Assembly: GCA_032358255.1 (NCBI GenBank)
Contig: JAULBX010006997.1
Coordinates: forward strand, 1-64,000
Source: Heterotrichella gracilis
Taxonomy: Eukaryota; Sar; Xanthophyceae; Tribonematales; Xanthonemataceae
DNA length: 64,000 nucleotides
Reading direction: 5' to 3'
The notes beneath the pieces are model-generated. The model was not told the origin of the DNA. It made no database searches and saw only the letters and a program-made list of their open reading frames with translations. Positions within the stretch are counted from its first letter, which is position 1, and every line of letters begins with the position of its first letter. A program made the translations under genes and the position numbers. Positions 1 through 8,464 of this stretch are shown one piece after another.

Positions 1-29
1 TAAAGCCCGGGAGAGTATGTCGATGCCAA
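1..29 (+). rRNA. rrf: 5S ribosomal RNA, 3' end only
   Basis: The first ~29 bases contain cccgggagagtatgtcgatg followed by cc, which fits the conserved 3' end of bacterial 5S rRNA (GGGAGAGTA.GTCG..GCC). A strong intrinsic terminator follows at once, as expected at the end of an rRNA operon. The rest of the operon lies outside the window. The exact 3' end is uncertain by a few bases. Recognised from a short conserved segment only. Confidence 0.75.
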
Positions 30-35
30 TTTTAG

Positions 36-69
36 AAAAATCCTCACAGAAATGTGGGGATTTTTTTTT
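36..69 (+). terminator. Intrinsic terminator after the rRNA operon, copy 1
   Basis: A 13-bp stem (36-48 with 53-65, one G-U pair) closes a GAAA tetraloop and runs into a T tract (61-69). It lies directly after the 5S end. A second copy of the same hairpin lies at 228-260. Confidence 0.85.
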
Positions 70-123
70 GGACTTAAGTGAGCATGTCTCCCGATTTTGG
101 ACTTAACTGAGAATGTCTCCCGA
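66..123. repeat. 29-bp tandem repeat, two copies
   Basis: Positions 66-94 and 95-123 are head-to-tail copies of a 29-bp unit (core acttaa.tgag.atgtctccc) that differ at two bases. They lie between the two terminator copies. Function unknown. Confidence 0.85.
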
Positions 124-222
124 GGCAAGCTCGGGATTAGATGGCTCTAAGCGCCTGCTTCACGCTTAGGCGCTCGCAGACACTAAGAGCCAGTCTAAGA
201 TGCCATCCCGATAAGTATCGGG
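119..222. repeat. Cluster of short hairpins between the terminator copies
   Basis: Three inverted repeats are visible: cccgag/ctcggg (119-124 with 130-135), agcgcct/aggcgct (150-156 with 168-174, with an alternative ctaagcg/cgcttag pairing at 147-153 and 163-169) and cccgata/tatcggg (207-213 with 216-222). Such cccg..cggg hairpins look like dispersed intergenic repeats; another palindrome of this kind is at 881-894 of the 40 kb region. No coding signal. Confidence 0.6.
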
Positions 223-227
223 ATTAA

Positions 228-260
228 AAAAATCCTCACAGAAATGTGGGGATTTTTTTT
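228..260 (+). terminator. Intrinsic terminator, copy 2
   Basis: This has the same stem sequence as the hairpin at 36-65 (228-240 with 245-257, GAAA loop), followed by a T tract to 260. Two identical terminators ~190 bp apart suggest a local duplication. Confidence 0.8.
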
Positions 261-582
261 GCCTTTTTTTTCTTGTTATAAGCTTTGTGAAAGTACTCGT
301 GCTGAGACCTATGTCTCATAAGGCTTCCAAAGGAGATTCGAAAATATGTGCACTAAGTGAGGTAAATGCGGAAGGAATTACTGATTTCGACTGATTAAGA
401 GCAATAAGAGTAAACTGATTTGCACACACGCTCGTTAATGAGTTTATAAAGTTTAAAATGTAAGTATGGTGACATTGTGTTAGATAAAAAACGCCACTTT
501 AATGGAAGCATTTTACAAAAATTAGATGATACACCAAAGATCAAGACTTGTTTTTCTCAACCGTCAATTAAGCGAAACTAAA
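261..582. other. Intergenic, no gene seen
   Basis: This is AT-rich sequence between the second terminator and the stop codon of the minus-strand gene at 583. I see no convincing ORF, tRNA or strong terminator; only a small gagac/gtctc inverted repeat near 303-318. Confidence 0.5.
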
Positions 583-1170
583 CTAATCCTTTATAATCTT
601 ATAACTCCTATTTCTTGTGCCTTGATGAATGCTAAAGAAATAAATACCTGCAGGTAAACTTTCTACCTTTATTGTATTTACTTCATCTTTTACTAAATTC
701 CCCTTTAAGATTACCGAACCTAATGCATTATGCAATATGTATGGCAGATCAATTTTAGCGCTTACACTTAAATAAGAGGAGACCGGATTTGGAAAAAGAA
801 TCAGATCAGTATCTTCATTTATTTCACTAATGGCACTGCAAACTTGAACTGTTACCATAGAAAGTTTACCCATCATTTCAGAGCCATATTCGTTACTGGC
901 TTTAAGTATAACATCGTATTTGCCGGGAAACTTATAGCTTGCAACCGGATTCTGCTGAGTTGAAGTGGTAGGACTCCCACCTTGAAATGTCCATTTCCAC
1001 GAAGTTGGATTATTTTGAGAAAGATCGGTAAACTGAACCGGGTCACCCACACAAACAAAAACAGCAGAGGCTGAAAAGTTAGAAACCGGAATACCAGTTT
1101 GAGAATTCATGCGTGTTGCAATTAGTGTAATAAAGGCAAGCAAGAGATAATTAGAATGAATTGTTTTCAT
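583..1170 (-). CDS. Small secreted PKD-domain protein with T9SS type A sorting domain
   Basis: This 195-residue protein has a signal peptide (about residues 1-24), one PKD domain (about 30-108, with the typical WKWTFQGGSP and FPGKYDVIL strands) and a short T9SS type A C-terminal domain (from about 122, containing LFPNPVSSYLSV and ending in SYKIIKD). It is expected to cross the outer membrane through T9SS and stay on the surface or be released. The PKD domain closely resembles the one in the giant protein at 3125-8185. It is very short for a T9SS substrate: one domain plus the sorting signal. No operon partner is obvious; TrmN6 follows upstream after a 112-bp gap. The domain call is firm, the role unknown. 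Confidence 0.85.
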   Translation of the reverse strand: MKTIHSNYLLLAFITLIATRMNSQTGIPVSNFSASAVFVCVGDPVQFTDLSQNNPTSWKWTFQGGSPTTSTQQNPVASYKFPGKYDVILKASNEYGSEMMGKLSMVTVQVCSAISEINEDTDLILFPNPVSSYLSVSAKIDLPYILHNALGSVILKGNLVKDEVNTIKVESLPAGIYFFSIHQGTRNRSYKIIKD

Positions 1171-1282
1171 GAGTAAAATTTTAGGTTAATTAAATTTAAG
1201 TGTCTTTTAAATTAAACACTAATTTCTCACTCAGTTAAAAAGGTAGCACAGTAATTATTTGGCCGAATTCACTCTGGTTGAG

Positions 1283-1999
1283 TTAAAAATGTAAATAATA
1301 GTCCTTCGTAAACTCCTTATAAGCCTGGGTATAATTGCGATGACTGTCTTCTTCAATAATTAATGTGGACTCAGAAAACTCCGTTTCCTTAAATTCAAAT
1401 TGCATCAAATGTCTTTTTTCTGATTCTTTTTCTGCACGCGTTCTAATGCGCAACAATTTAGATAAATACAAACCTTTCGATTCGGCCATCTGTCTGAATA
1501 ACACGGCTTCATTCTTCGGTAAGATCAAACAGAATTTTCCTTTTTCATCCAACATTTTTTTTACGCCATTTAATAGATCTTCAAATGACAGTGAATCAGT
1601 ATGCCTTGCGGTAGAACTACGTTCACTTGGATTTTTATAGGAGTCAATAAAATAGGGTGGGTTCGTAACAATTAAGTCAAATTTTTTGTCAGACGTTTTC
1701 ACAAGATCCTGAAAAGAGGAATGAATGACCTCTATTTGTGAATGAAAGATACTTTCTGCTACATTAATTTTTGCCTGCTCTGTACTTTCTTTATCAATAT
1801 CAATGGCAAGAATACTTGCAGTTGATTTTTGGGCTAACATGAGTGCGATCACTCCGGTTCCAGTACCAATATCTAAAATGTTTTTACTCCCATTTGGAAC
1901 GACCCAGGCGCCAAGCAATACAGCATCTGTGCCAACTTTCATGGCACATTTATCCTGCTTTATTTTAAATTTTTTAAATTCAAAAACATCATTCGGCAT
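1283..1999 (-). CDS. trmN6: tRNA1(Val) (adenine(37)-N6)-methyltransferase
   Basis: This class I SAM-dependent methyltransferase of the YfiC/TrmN6 family (238 residues, normal length) makes m6A37 in tRNA-Val. The SAM-binding motif DIGTGTGVIAL is at residues 43-53 and the catalytic NPPY motif of N6-adenine methyltransferases at 113-116, followed by the family-typical SSTARH segment. The ATG at 1999 gives the usual N-terminus with a KFKIKQD segment and AMKVGTDAVLLGAW. The cytosolic enzyme shares its strand with both flanking T9SS genes but is probably unrelated to them. Confidence 0.9.
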   Translation of the reverse strand: MPNDVFEFKKFKIKQDKCAMKVGTDAVLLGAWVVPNGSKNILDIGTGTGVIALMLAQKSTASILAIDIDKESTEQAKINVAESIFHSQIEVIHSSFQDLVKTSDKKFDLIVTNPPYFIDSYKNPSERSSTARHTDSLSFEDLLNGVKKMLDEKGKFCLILPKNEAVLFRQMAESKGLYLSKLLRIRTRAEKESEKRHLMQFEFKETEFSESTLIIEEDSHRNYTQAYKEFTKDYYLHF

Positions 2000-2030
2000 A
2001 CATTCATTTATGGTATCTCAAGTGTAAACT

Positions 2031-2061
2031 TAAAAAAAAAGCGTTAGTAAAACTAACGCTT
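2031..2061 (-). terminator. Intrinsic terminator of the PorP/SprF operon
   Basis: The stem aagcgttagt/actaacgctt (2039-2048 with 2052-2061) has an AAA loop and is followed on the minus strand by nine U (2032-2040). It lies five bases past the stop codon at 2067. Confidence 0.9.
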
Positions 2062-2066
2062 CATTA

Positions 2067-3119
2067 TTAATAGGATGGTCTGGTATCCGTACGGCCTAAA
2101 TTAACACCGTATCCCGGAAAGACATTGTAACGTAACATGATCTCAAGGCCTCCATTTCTATTAGATGCAGGTGTTAAGGCAGATACGTTGATATCGTAAG
2201 ATACCCCAATGGCATACTTATTATACTGAAATAAAATAGAAGGAATAATGGCATCCTTGTAGCGATAATATCCACCAATTGATAAAGCTCTTGGTTTTTT
2301 AAGTGAGGTATACGTAGAAGGATCTCCTAAAATAAATTTGAATAAAGCTCCGGCAATAAATTCACTGCTCGGACCTTGTCTCATGTATAAAAAGCTCGGC
2401 ATAATGGCATTCACTGAATTTGGAATATTAAAATCTCCGTTAAAATAAGCGCACATGCGTGTTTGTAATTTATCATTACTGTTTAAGAAAGAGTTCTTTC
2501 CAATACGATAGTGATAAGCCGATATTCCAATATCAAATTTGGCGGCATTTTTTGCACTTAAAAATTTATCACTTTGAATGTAATTTAAATTAATTCCACC
2601 TCCCAAATCAAAAGAGGTAATACCACTTTTAAGTGGTTCCTCACCGGTTGGTAGTGTTGAATTGTAAGTGTAGCCGTCAAATTGTCTGTCGTATCTCAAA
2701 TTACTGGCATCAATGGTTCTATAGAAGAAACCGGTCTGCAAGCCCCCTGAGAGTTTCATTTTTTTAGAAACCTTTTGCAAGTAAGAGATACCTAAATTAG
2801 GATTTAATGTACTCAACTTAGCATCTCCGGCCATGTCCTTAAACAAATAGGTGGCAACAGCAAAGTAATTCCCTTTCAGTTTTTTATGCTTAATGGTTTG
2901 TTCAAACGAAAAGGCAAAGGTTTCATACTTACTGCCAACATTAGACCATTGTGTTTTGTAATTGCCAATCACACGGGTATTGTAGGTAACCCCTGCTAAG
3001 GCCGGATTAATGATGGATGGCGTTTCTGCATACTGCGAGAAATGAATATCCTGGGCCGTCGCTATTTCAACAATAAACGAGAGTGCAAACAGAGAGCTTA
3101 TGATATGTTTTGTTTTCAT
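2067..3119 (-). CDS. PorP/SprF family T9SS outer-membrane protein
   Basis: A 350-residue protein with signal peptide (1-22, ends ...IATAQ) and the PorP/SprF start DIHFSQYAETPSIINPALAG. The rest alternates short beta strands ending in an aromatic-rich C-terminus (GYGVNLGRTDTRPSY), as in 14-strand outer-membrane barrels. Family members anchor or help export T9SS cargo that carries the type B C-terminal domain and often sit next to that cargo gene. Here only five bases separate it from the type B giant gene upstream (3125-8185), so the two are almost surely co-transcribed as a cargo/partner pair. It is not necessarily SprF itself, as genomes carry many paralogs. Confidence 0.92.
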   Translation of the reverse strand: MKTKHIISSLFALSFIVEIATAQDIHFSQYAETPSIINPALAGVTYNTRVIGNYKTQWSNVGSKYETFAFSFEQTIKHKKLKGNYFAVATYLFKDMAGDAKLSTLNPNLGISYLQKVSKKMKLSGGLQTGFFYRTIDASNLRYDRQFDGYTYNSTLPTGEEPLKSGITSFDLGGGINLNYIQSDKFLSAKNAAKFDIGISAYHYRIGKNSFLNSNDKLQTRMCAYFNGDFNIPNSVNAIMPSFLYMRQGPSSEFIAGALFKFILGDPSTYTSLKKPRALSIGGYYRYKDAIIPSILFQYNKYAIGVSYDINVSALTPASNRNGGLEIMLRYNVFPGYGVNLGRTDTRPSY

Positions 3120-3124
3120 ATAAT

Positions 3125-6100
3125 TTATCTGAGTAATGTTATGTTTCCTTTAGAAGAGTATGATTTGCCATCGTAGGTTTTACCTTCGAGTCGGTAAACG
3201 AATACGCCTGTATTCAGATCTTCTCCTTTATAACTTCCATCCCAGCCATTCTTCTGATCAGCTGTTTCAAATACTTTTTCACCCCAACGATTAAAGATCA
3301 TAAAGGTCATCGATTCTAAACAAAGTCCTCTCACATATAAAACATCATTGGCACCGTCATTATTTGGTGTAAATGCATTTGGAACATACATTTCGCCACA
3401 TGACTCCTCAATCACATTCACATTGATCGTATCACTTGAAAAACATCCTTTACTGTTGTATCCTGTTAAGATATACTGTGTTGTTTTATGTGGTGATACT
3501 TTCACGACAGGATTGGTTAAAGAAGTAATATTATACGGAGGAGACCAACTGTATCTCATAGCGCCACCACCATTTAAATCAACGGTTTGTCCAAAACGAA
3601 TGATGGTATCACTGTGTAATTGACCAGGCGCTACAATGGTCACATTCGGAATATCCACTACTTTAATATAGTTGAGTGTACCGATGGTAAGTGTACTACC
3701 AGGAGCGCCACCCGTTGGATTAATGATTGGATAAGGGTTTGATACTTGCAAGATCACATCGTATTTACCCGGGAAATTATAACAAACTGTAGGCACTTGT
3801 GCTGTTGATGTGGCAGGAGAACCTCCTTCAAAGGTCCATTTGAGTTTTTGAGGACCACCGGCCATGGTATCTGTTAAGTTCACATAGGTAATACAGTTTC
3901 TGGCACAAATGGTATCGTTTGGTTGTGCGGTTGTAAATTTGATGCTTCTTACCGGACGGCAATCTATAACCCTTACACTCACTGTATCGGCACGATAACA
4001 TCCCGGTATTCCATTGTAACCTGAAATAAGCGTGTAAACAACCACTGCTTTACCGTTTAATTCTCTAATTGGAGCAGCAACAGTTACAGCGTTATTATTA
4101 GCAGGCGTCAGTATGGAATTATAGCTGGAAGGATATGGAGAGATCCAGGTATAAGTCGGAACAACACCAAATTGTAAGCCCGGATTCATATTGACACCGA
4201 TCAAATTAATGGTGACATCTTGTGCACCCGGATTTAATCCTACATAACATACCGTATTCGTAGCCACACTATTAATGGTAGGGATGGCAATGGCGGTTAC
4301 AGGTCTTGGTAATACGGTGACAGTCACTAATCTTGGAAGAGAGACACATTCACGGGAATCGCGCACTTCAACCGAATAAGTAGTGGTATTTTGCGGATAA
4401 ACCTGAACAGTTGGCGTAAAATAGCTGGTTAAACTAATGGGTGGTGCGTTTAAAGCTTCCGTCCAACTATAAGTAAAGGCAGATACCGGACCAACCGCTA
4501 AGGTACCAATATTGGTAATGCTGAGCTTGAGTGAATCACCCAAACACATGGCCGGTAATGGCGGAACCACATTCATACTAAATTGCTGGATGACATTTAC
4601 AGTTACTACAGCGGTATTTGAACAAACGGCTGAGGAACCAATCACCGTGTATTGAGTGGTTGATGGTGGTCTCACATCGGTACTTGGCCCGAGTGAATAG
4701 GTCATGTTATTCGGATTATATGGAAACCACACATAAGTAGCCGCACCCGAAGCCTTCAAGTTCACCGGCTTTGAAAACTTAGGAAAATTACTGGTGATAC
4801 AAGTAGTAGGACTAGAAACGACCACATTAATTGGTAAAGAATTAGCAGGAATCAAGGCACCAATGGAAGGATTTGTAATTGTATGTGTACAAGTACCTCC
4901 ATTAGAACCAATGAGGGTGAAAGTGGCAGGACCACTTGAAATAGATTGCTGAGCAATGGAAACCGTTGGATTTACTGAACTGATCCAGGTGAATGAATTT
5001 GCACCCTGTGCTGTTAAGGTGGAAGTAAATCCTGGACAAACACTAGAATAGATGGCGGTATAACCTAATGTAAGAGTAGGTGACAATCCAACTGGCACAG
5101 CCACTGTGTTTTGCGCGAAACAGCCAAAACCATTCGTACCCGTTACTGTGTAAATGGTACTGACACTTGGAGAGGCAATGACTAAACCGCCTATGGTTGG
5201 TGTAATGATACCCGCACCAGGTGTCCATGTATAAACAATAGCGCCAATGGTGGTCGCTGTAGCACTTGAATTAGCAGTTAAAGAGACCGTTTGACCGGTA
5301 CATATGGTGGAACCTGAAGAGGCCATGGCAATAGAGAACGAGATGGCCGGGTCAATACCTACCGTAATAACTGTATTACCTACACAACCCAATAAATCGA
5401 GTGCGTTGATGGTATAAGTGGCATTCACAATTGGATTCACGACTACAGTTGGTGTAAATGGCGGAACACTTGGATTCATCGATCCTGAAGAAGGTGGCTG
5501 TGTCCAGGTATATTGTATACTTGTTGCAGCTGTAGGTCCGGAGACACTTAAGGTGGCCGCCATGCCCGGACAAACCGAAGGAGTTGAAGCCGATGGTACT
5601 AAAGCCAAGTCCGGTCGAATATTCACCGTAATAGTAGGTGTGATTCCTTTACAATTAGCACTGTCTACCTGCGCTATAAAAATAGTTTGAACCGTCGGTG
5701 AGAAAGGTGTGGAAGAGGCTGTAGCCGGACTGCTCAAGGTGGCAGAAGGTAAAGGGAATGGTGCTACAAAGGTATAGGTAGTAGGTGTGTTTGTGTTGTT
5801 TCCGACTCCTGAAGCAGAAATATTGATGGTTTGACCGGCGCAGACCAAAGTAGGGGAAATGGAAATCTGAGGTTGTAATACTCTTTCGTAGATGGCAATG
5901 GTTTTTGTACCGACACAGCCTCCACTATCTCCTAATACTGTATATACTTTAAATGGTGCAAAGGACAGTGGAGAAGTTTGGTCAGTGGCAGTGATGATAC
6001 TGGCATTAGATGGCATTGGAACTCCGGGAGCAGTTCCTCCAAAAACAGTTGAACTAGGAGCAGGAGCCGTAAAGGTATAATTACGAGCACCTGAGGCTGA

Positions 6101-8185
6101 AAAAGTTATTGCCGTACCCGGACAAATAGAGAAGGAGGAAGGTGTTAAAGTGAGTGTTGGACCCAGATCGAGAATACCAATGGAATGCGTGGCGCTTCCG
6201 ACACAACCCGCACTATCTGCTGATACAGCATAGGTAATGAGAGTTGCGCTAATCGGTGGAAGGTGCGTCACTGAATTTGAACCCCCTGCAACGATCATAG
6301 TGGAAGTTGGCGAAACTGTAAATTGAGGATGAGAAGAGGTATAAGTGTATGAGGTTCCCGCGCCTCCACTGGCATTCACTGTTACTTGGGTACCAGCACA
6401 GATGGATGGCGATGAAGAACTTAAGATTGTTTTCAAAGTCAATAGATTGACATTCACTGTTGCGGTTCCTTGACAACCCGCACTATCCACCGTAACAGAA
6501 TAATTTTGTGGAAACCCAGCTGAAATGGTCGGTGTATACACACCTTGATTTATGGTTGGACTTGCAGTCGCAATTAAATCTGGTGTAAATGGGGCGTAAA
6601 AAGTATAGGTTGCACCGGCACCGGTGTTTGTTCCGTTTGAGGTAGAAGTTAAAGTAAATTCAGTACCCGGACAAATAGAAGGCGAGGATAAACTCAGAAT
6701 AGGTTGTAGAGTTCGCTGAACAACAGTAATAGTAGCACTACCGGTACAGCCTGTACTGGCCGTAGTGACAACATATTGAATTGGGAAATTAGCAGAAGAA
6801 GGTATATGCGTGGCCGTTGAAACTGTTGGTTTCGGTAAAGCGGTTATACTCGCTCCTGAAGTAGGAATAGCTGAAAAAGTATAGGTGACACCTCCTGTGG
6901 CTGTCAATGTAATTGACCTACCCGGACAAGAAGACAAACCGGAAGAAGCGGTTAAGGTTGGAGTAAGTGTTAATAAATTTATGGTGTAAGTAGCCTGCCC
7001 TGGGCAGCCAAAATAATCTAAATCGACTGTATAAACTCTGGGAAATGAACCAGGTCCGGGACATCTAATAATATTTACAGAGCTACCATTAACGGAGGTA
7101 CCGGTGAGTGTTCCAGTGTTACCCAAATTACTAGGAAAACCGGCACTTTGCGACCAGGTATAGCTAGCAGCCGCTGATTGAATGGAAACGGCTGTGAGCG
7201 TGACGCATTGATTAGGACATAAGGAACCATTAGTAGAAGAACTAAATAAAGTAACAGGAATGCTCGTGCCAATGTCAACTGTTGCTTGAGCGAAGGCAGT
7301 ACAAGTTCCGGCCGCTCCGGTATGAATTATTCCAACTGAATAGTTACCACCGCTTGCTGTAGGGTCAGAGGCTATGTTGGTGGTTCCGGCAAATGGAGTT
7401 CCCGGAATGGGAGGTTCTAACCAAAAGTAACTAGTTATACTTGTTCCGGGAGTAACACTTGAATTAGAAATGACACTAGCAGAGGCTGTAAAATTAACAG
7501 GACTACCGGCACACATGGTTTGAGAAGCGGGAGACACGGCACCGGAGACGGCTTGTACCGAAACACAGGCAGCGGCCGATGGTGTTACTATACAACCAAT
7601 TGTTCCGCTGGATACATTAAAAACGGCCGTACCCGTAAAGGTGGCACAGGTAGCTACACTTGGAGTGAGTACTAAAGGATTACCTACGCTGGAAGTGGCC
7701 GGAGAACCATACGACCAGGTATATGTCGTGGCGCCACTACCAACAAAAGTAGCAGGTGATCCGATACAGACTACGCTTGGACTAACAGAAACACCGCCAC
7801 CACCCGGGCAAATGATCTGTACGGTTTGTATAATGGTTGTAATAAAGGTAGGAGGAAAGGTAAGTGTATTATAAGCAAAACAACTCACGGTGTAAATGCC
7901 ACAACAGTTGAAGGACATATCGATGAGTGAATTGGATGGCACACCTGTAGCTGCCGCTGATGTTGAAAAGGTAGGAACGCAGGAACCTACCGGCGAGGCA
8001 ATTGACCAGCTGTATGTATTTGCAGACGGAACGTGGGCTTGAATACCGGCCTGCGCTGTGTATACGTTGGTCGAATTATAACATTGCACGTTAGGAGTAA
8101 TAGAGAAATTAGCAAGCTGAGCCTGCAAAGAACCTGTTAAACATAATGAAATCAGTAGGAGGCAAGAATAAAGTATTCTTTTCAT
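3125..8185 (-). CDS. Giant repeat protein with type B (gliding-associated) T9SS C-terminal domain
   Basis: This 1686-residue secreted protein starts with a signal peptide (1-22, ...GSLQAQ). The body is roughly fourteen Ig/SprB-like repeats of ~90 residues, each opening with a C.G....L.ASG motif (for example ICPGTAITFSASG and VCPGMAATLSVSG) and followed by a YTW or YTF strand. A PKD domain (WTFEGGSPATS ... NFPGKYDVIL) lies near residue 1450. The end is a classical type B sorting domain: YVPNAFTPNNDGANDVL near residue 1597, then FNRWGEKVF and NGWDGSYKG. Such proteins are adhesins or gliding-associated surface filaments. The PorP/SprF gene follows after 5 bp. Two conserved Cys per repeat may form disulfides. 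Confidence 0.9.
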   Translation of the reverse strand: MKRILYSCLLLISLCLTGSLQAQLANFSITPNVQCYNSTNVYTAQAGIQAHVPSANTYSWSIASPVGSCVPTFSTSAAATGVPSNSLIDMSFNCCGIYTVSCFAYNTLTFPPTFITTIIQTVQIICPGGGGVSVSPSVVCIGSPATFVGSGATTYTWSYGSPATSSVGNPLVLTPSVATCATFTGTAVFNVSSGTIGCIVTPSAAACVSVQAVSGAVSPASQTMCAGSPVNFTASASVISNSSVTPGTSITSYFWLEPPIPGTPFAGTTNIASDPTASGGNYSVGIIHTGAAGTCTAFAQATVDIGTSIPVTLFSSSTNGSLCPNQCVTLTAVSIQSAAASYTWSQSAGFPSNLGNTGTLTGTSVNGSSVNIIRCPGPGSFPRVYTVDLDYFGCPGQATYTINLLTLTPTLTASSGLSSCPGRSITLTATGGVTYTFSAIPTSGASITALPKPTVSTATHIPSSANFPIQYVVTTASTGCTGSATITVVQRTLQPILSLSSPSICPGTEFTLTSTSNGTNTGAGATYTFYAPFTPDLIATASPTINQGVYTPTISAGFPQNYSVTVDSAGCQGTATVNVNLLTLKTILSSSSPSICAGTQVTVNASGGAGTSYTYTSSHPQFTVSPTSTMIVAGGSNSVTHLPPISATLITYAVSADSAGCVGSATHSIGILDLGPTLTLTPSSFSICPGTAITFSASGARNYTFTAPAPSSTVFGGTAPGVPMPSNASIITATDQTSPLSFAPFKVYTVLGDSGGCVGTKTIAIYERVLQPQISISPTLVCAGQTINISASGVGNNTNTPTTYTFVAPFPLPSATLSSPATASSTPFSPTVQTIFIAQVDSANCKGITPTITVNIRPDLALVPSASTPSVCPGMAATLSVSGPTAATSIQYTWTQPPSSGSMNPSVPPFTPTVVVNPIVNATYTINALDLLGCVGNTVITVGIDPAISFSIAMASSGSTICTGQTVSLTANSSATATTIGAIVYTWTPGAGIITPTIGGLVIASPSVSTIYTVTGTNGFGCFAQNTVAVPVGLSPTLTLGYTAIYSSVCPGFTSTLTAQGANSFTWISSVNPTVSIAQQSISSGPATFTLIGSNGGTCTHTITNPSIGALIPANSLPINVVVSSPTTCITSNFPKFSKPVNLKASGAATYVWFPYNPNNMTYSLGPSTDVRPPSTTQYTVIGSSAVCSNTAVVTVNVIQQFSMNVVPPLPAMCLGDSLKLSITNIGTLAVGPVSAFTYSWTEALNAPPISLTSYFTPTVQVYPQNTTTYSVEVRDSRECVSLPRLVTVTVLPRPVTAIAIPTINSVATNTVCYVGLNPGAQDVTINLIGVNMNPGLQFGVVPTYTWISPYPSSYNSILTPANNNAVTVAAPIRELNGKAVVVYTLISGYNGIPGCYRADTVSVRVIDCRPVRSIKFTTAQPNDTICARNCITYVNLTDTMAGGPQKLKWTFEGGSPATSTAQVPTVCYNFPGKYDVILQVSNPYPIINPTGGAPGSTLTIGTLNYIKVVDIPNVTIVAPGQLHSDTIIRFGQTVDLNGGGAMRYSWSPPYNITSLTNPVVKVSPHKTTQYILTGYNSKGCFSSDTINVNVIEESCGEMYVPNAFTPNNDGANDVLYVRGLCLESMTFMIFNRWGEKVFETADQKNGWDGSYKGEDLNTGVFVYRLEGKTYDGKSYSSKGNITLLR

Positions 8186-8428
8186 AGTGTGAGAATTGAT
8201 GTAGCTAAATTACACAATTGGTTTTTAAATAATTAACATTTCACTCACCCATAGGTAAGCTTTACTAACCCGTAAATATAATGACAGTATTTCGAATTAA
8301 CAAATATTGGGCTCATTTGCCTCATTAAACGATTTTAGTTTGACTTTCATCGAATTCTCATGCAAAAAAGACCAAGATTCTAGTTTTAAAAATAAATTAA
8401 CATCTTTCACCACTCGTGTTAAAATGAG

Positions 8429-8436
8429 TAATTTCG
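8429..8436 (+). promoter_or_regulatory. Possible carA promoter -7 box
   Basis: TAATTTCG matches seven of eight positions of the Bacteroidota -7 box TAnnTTTG, 28 bp before the carA ATG. A weak -33 candidate (TTTC) lies ~20 bp upstream. Confidence 0.35.
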
Positions 8437-8464
8437 GGCCTTAGAAATTTAGACTCTAAAATCT

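Noticed and set aside
5418-5690. Antisense ORF inside the type B giant gene (also 3348-3623, 5892-6080, 7641-7874)
   Set aside because: These arise opposite Thr/Ser/Gly-rich repeats; composition is that of a frame shadow, with no domain.
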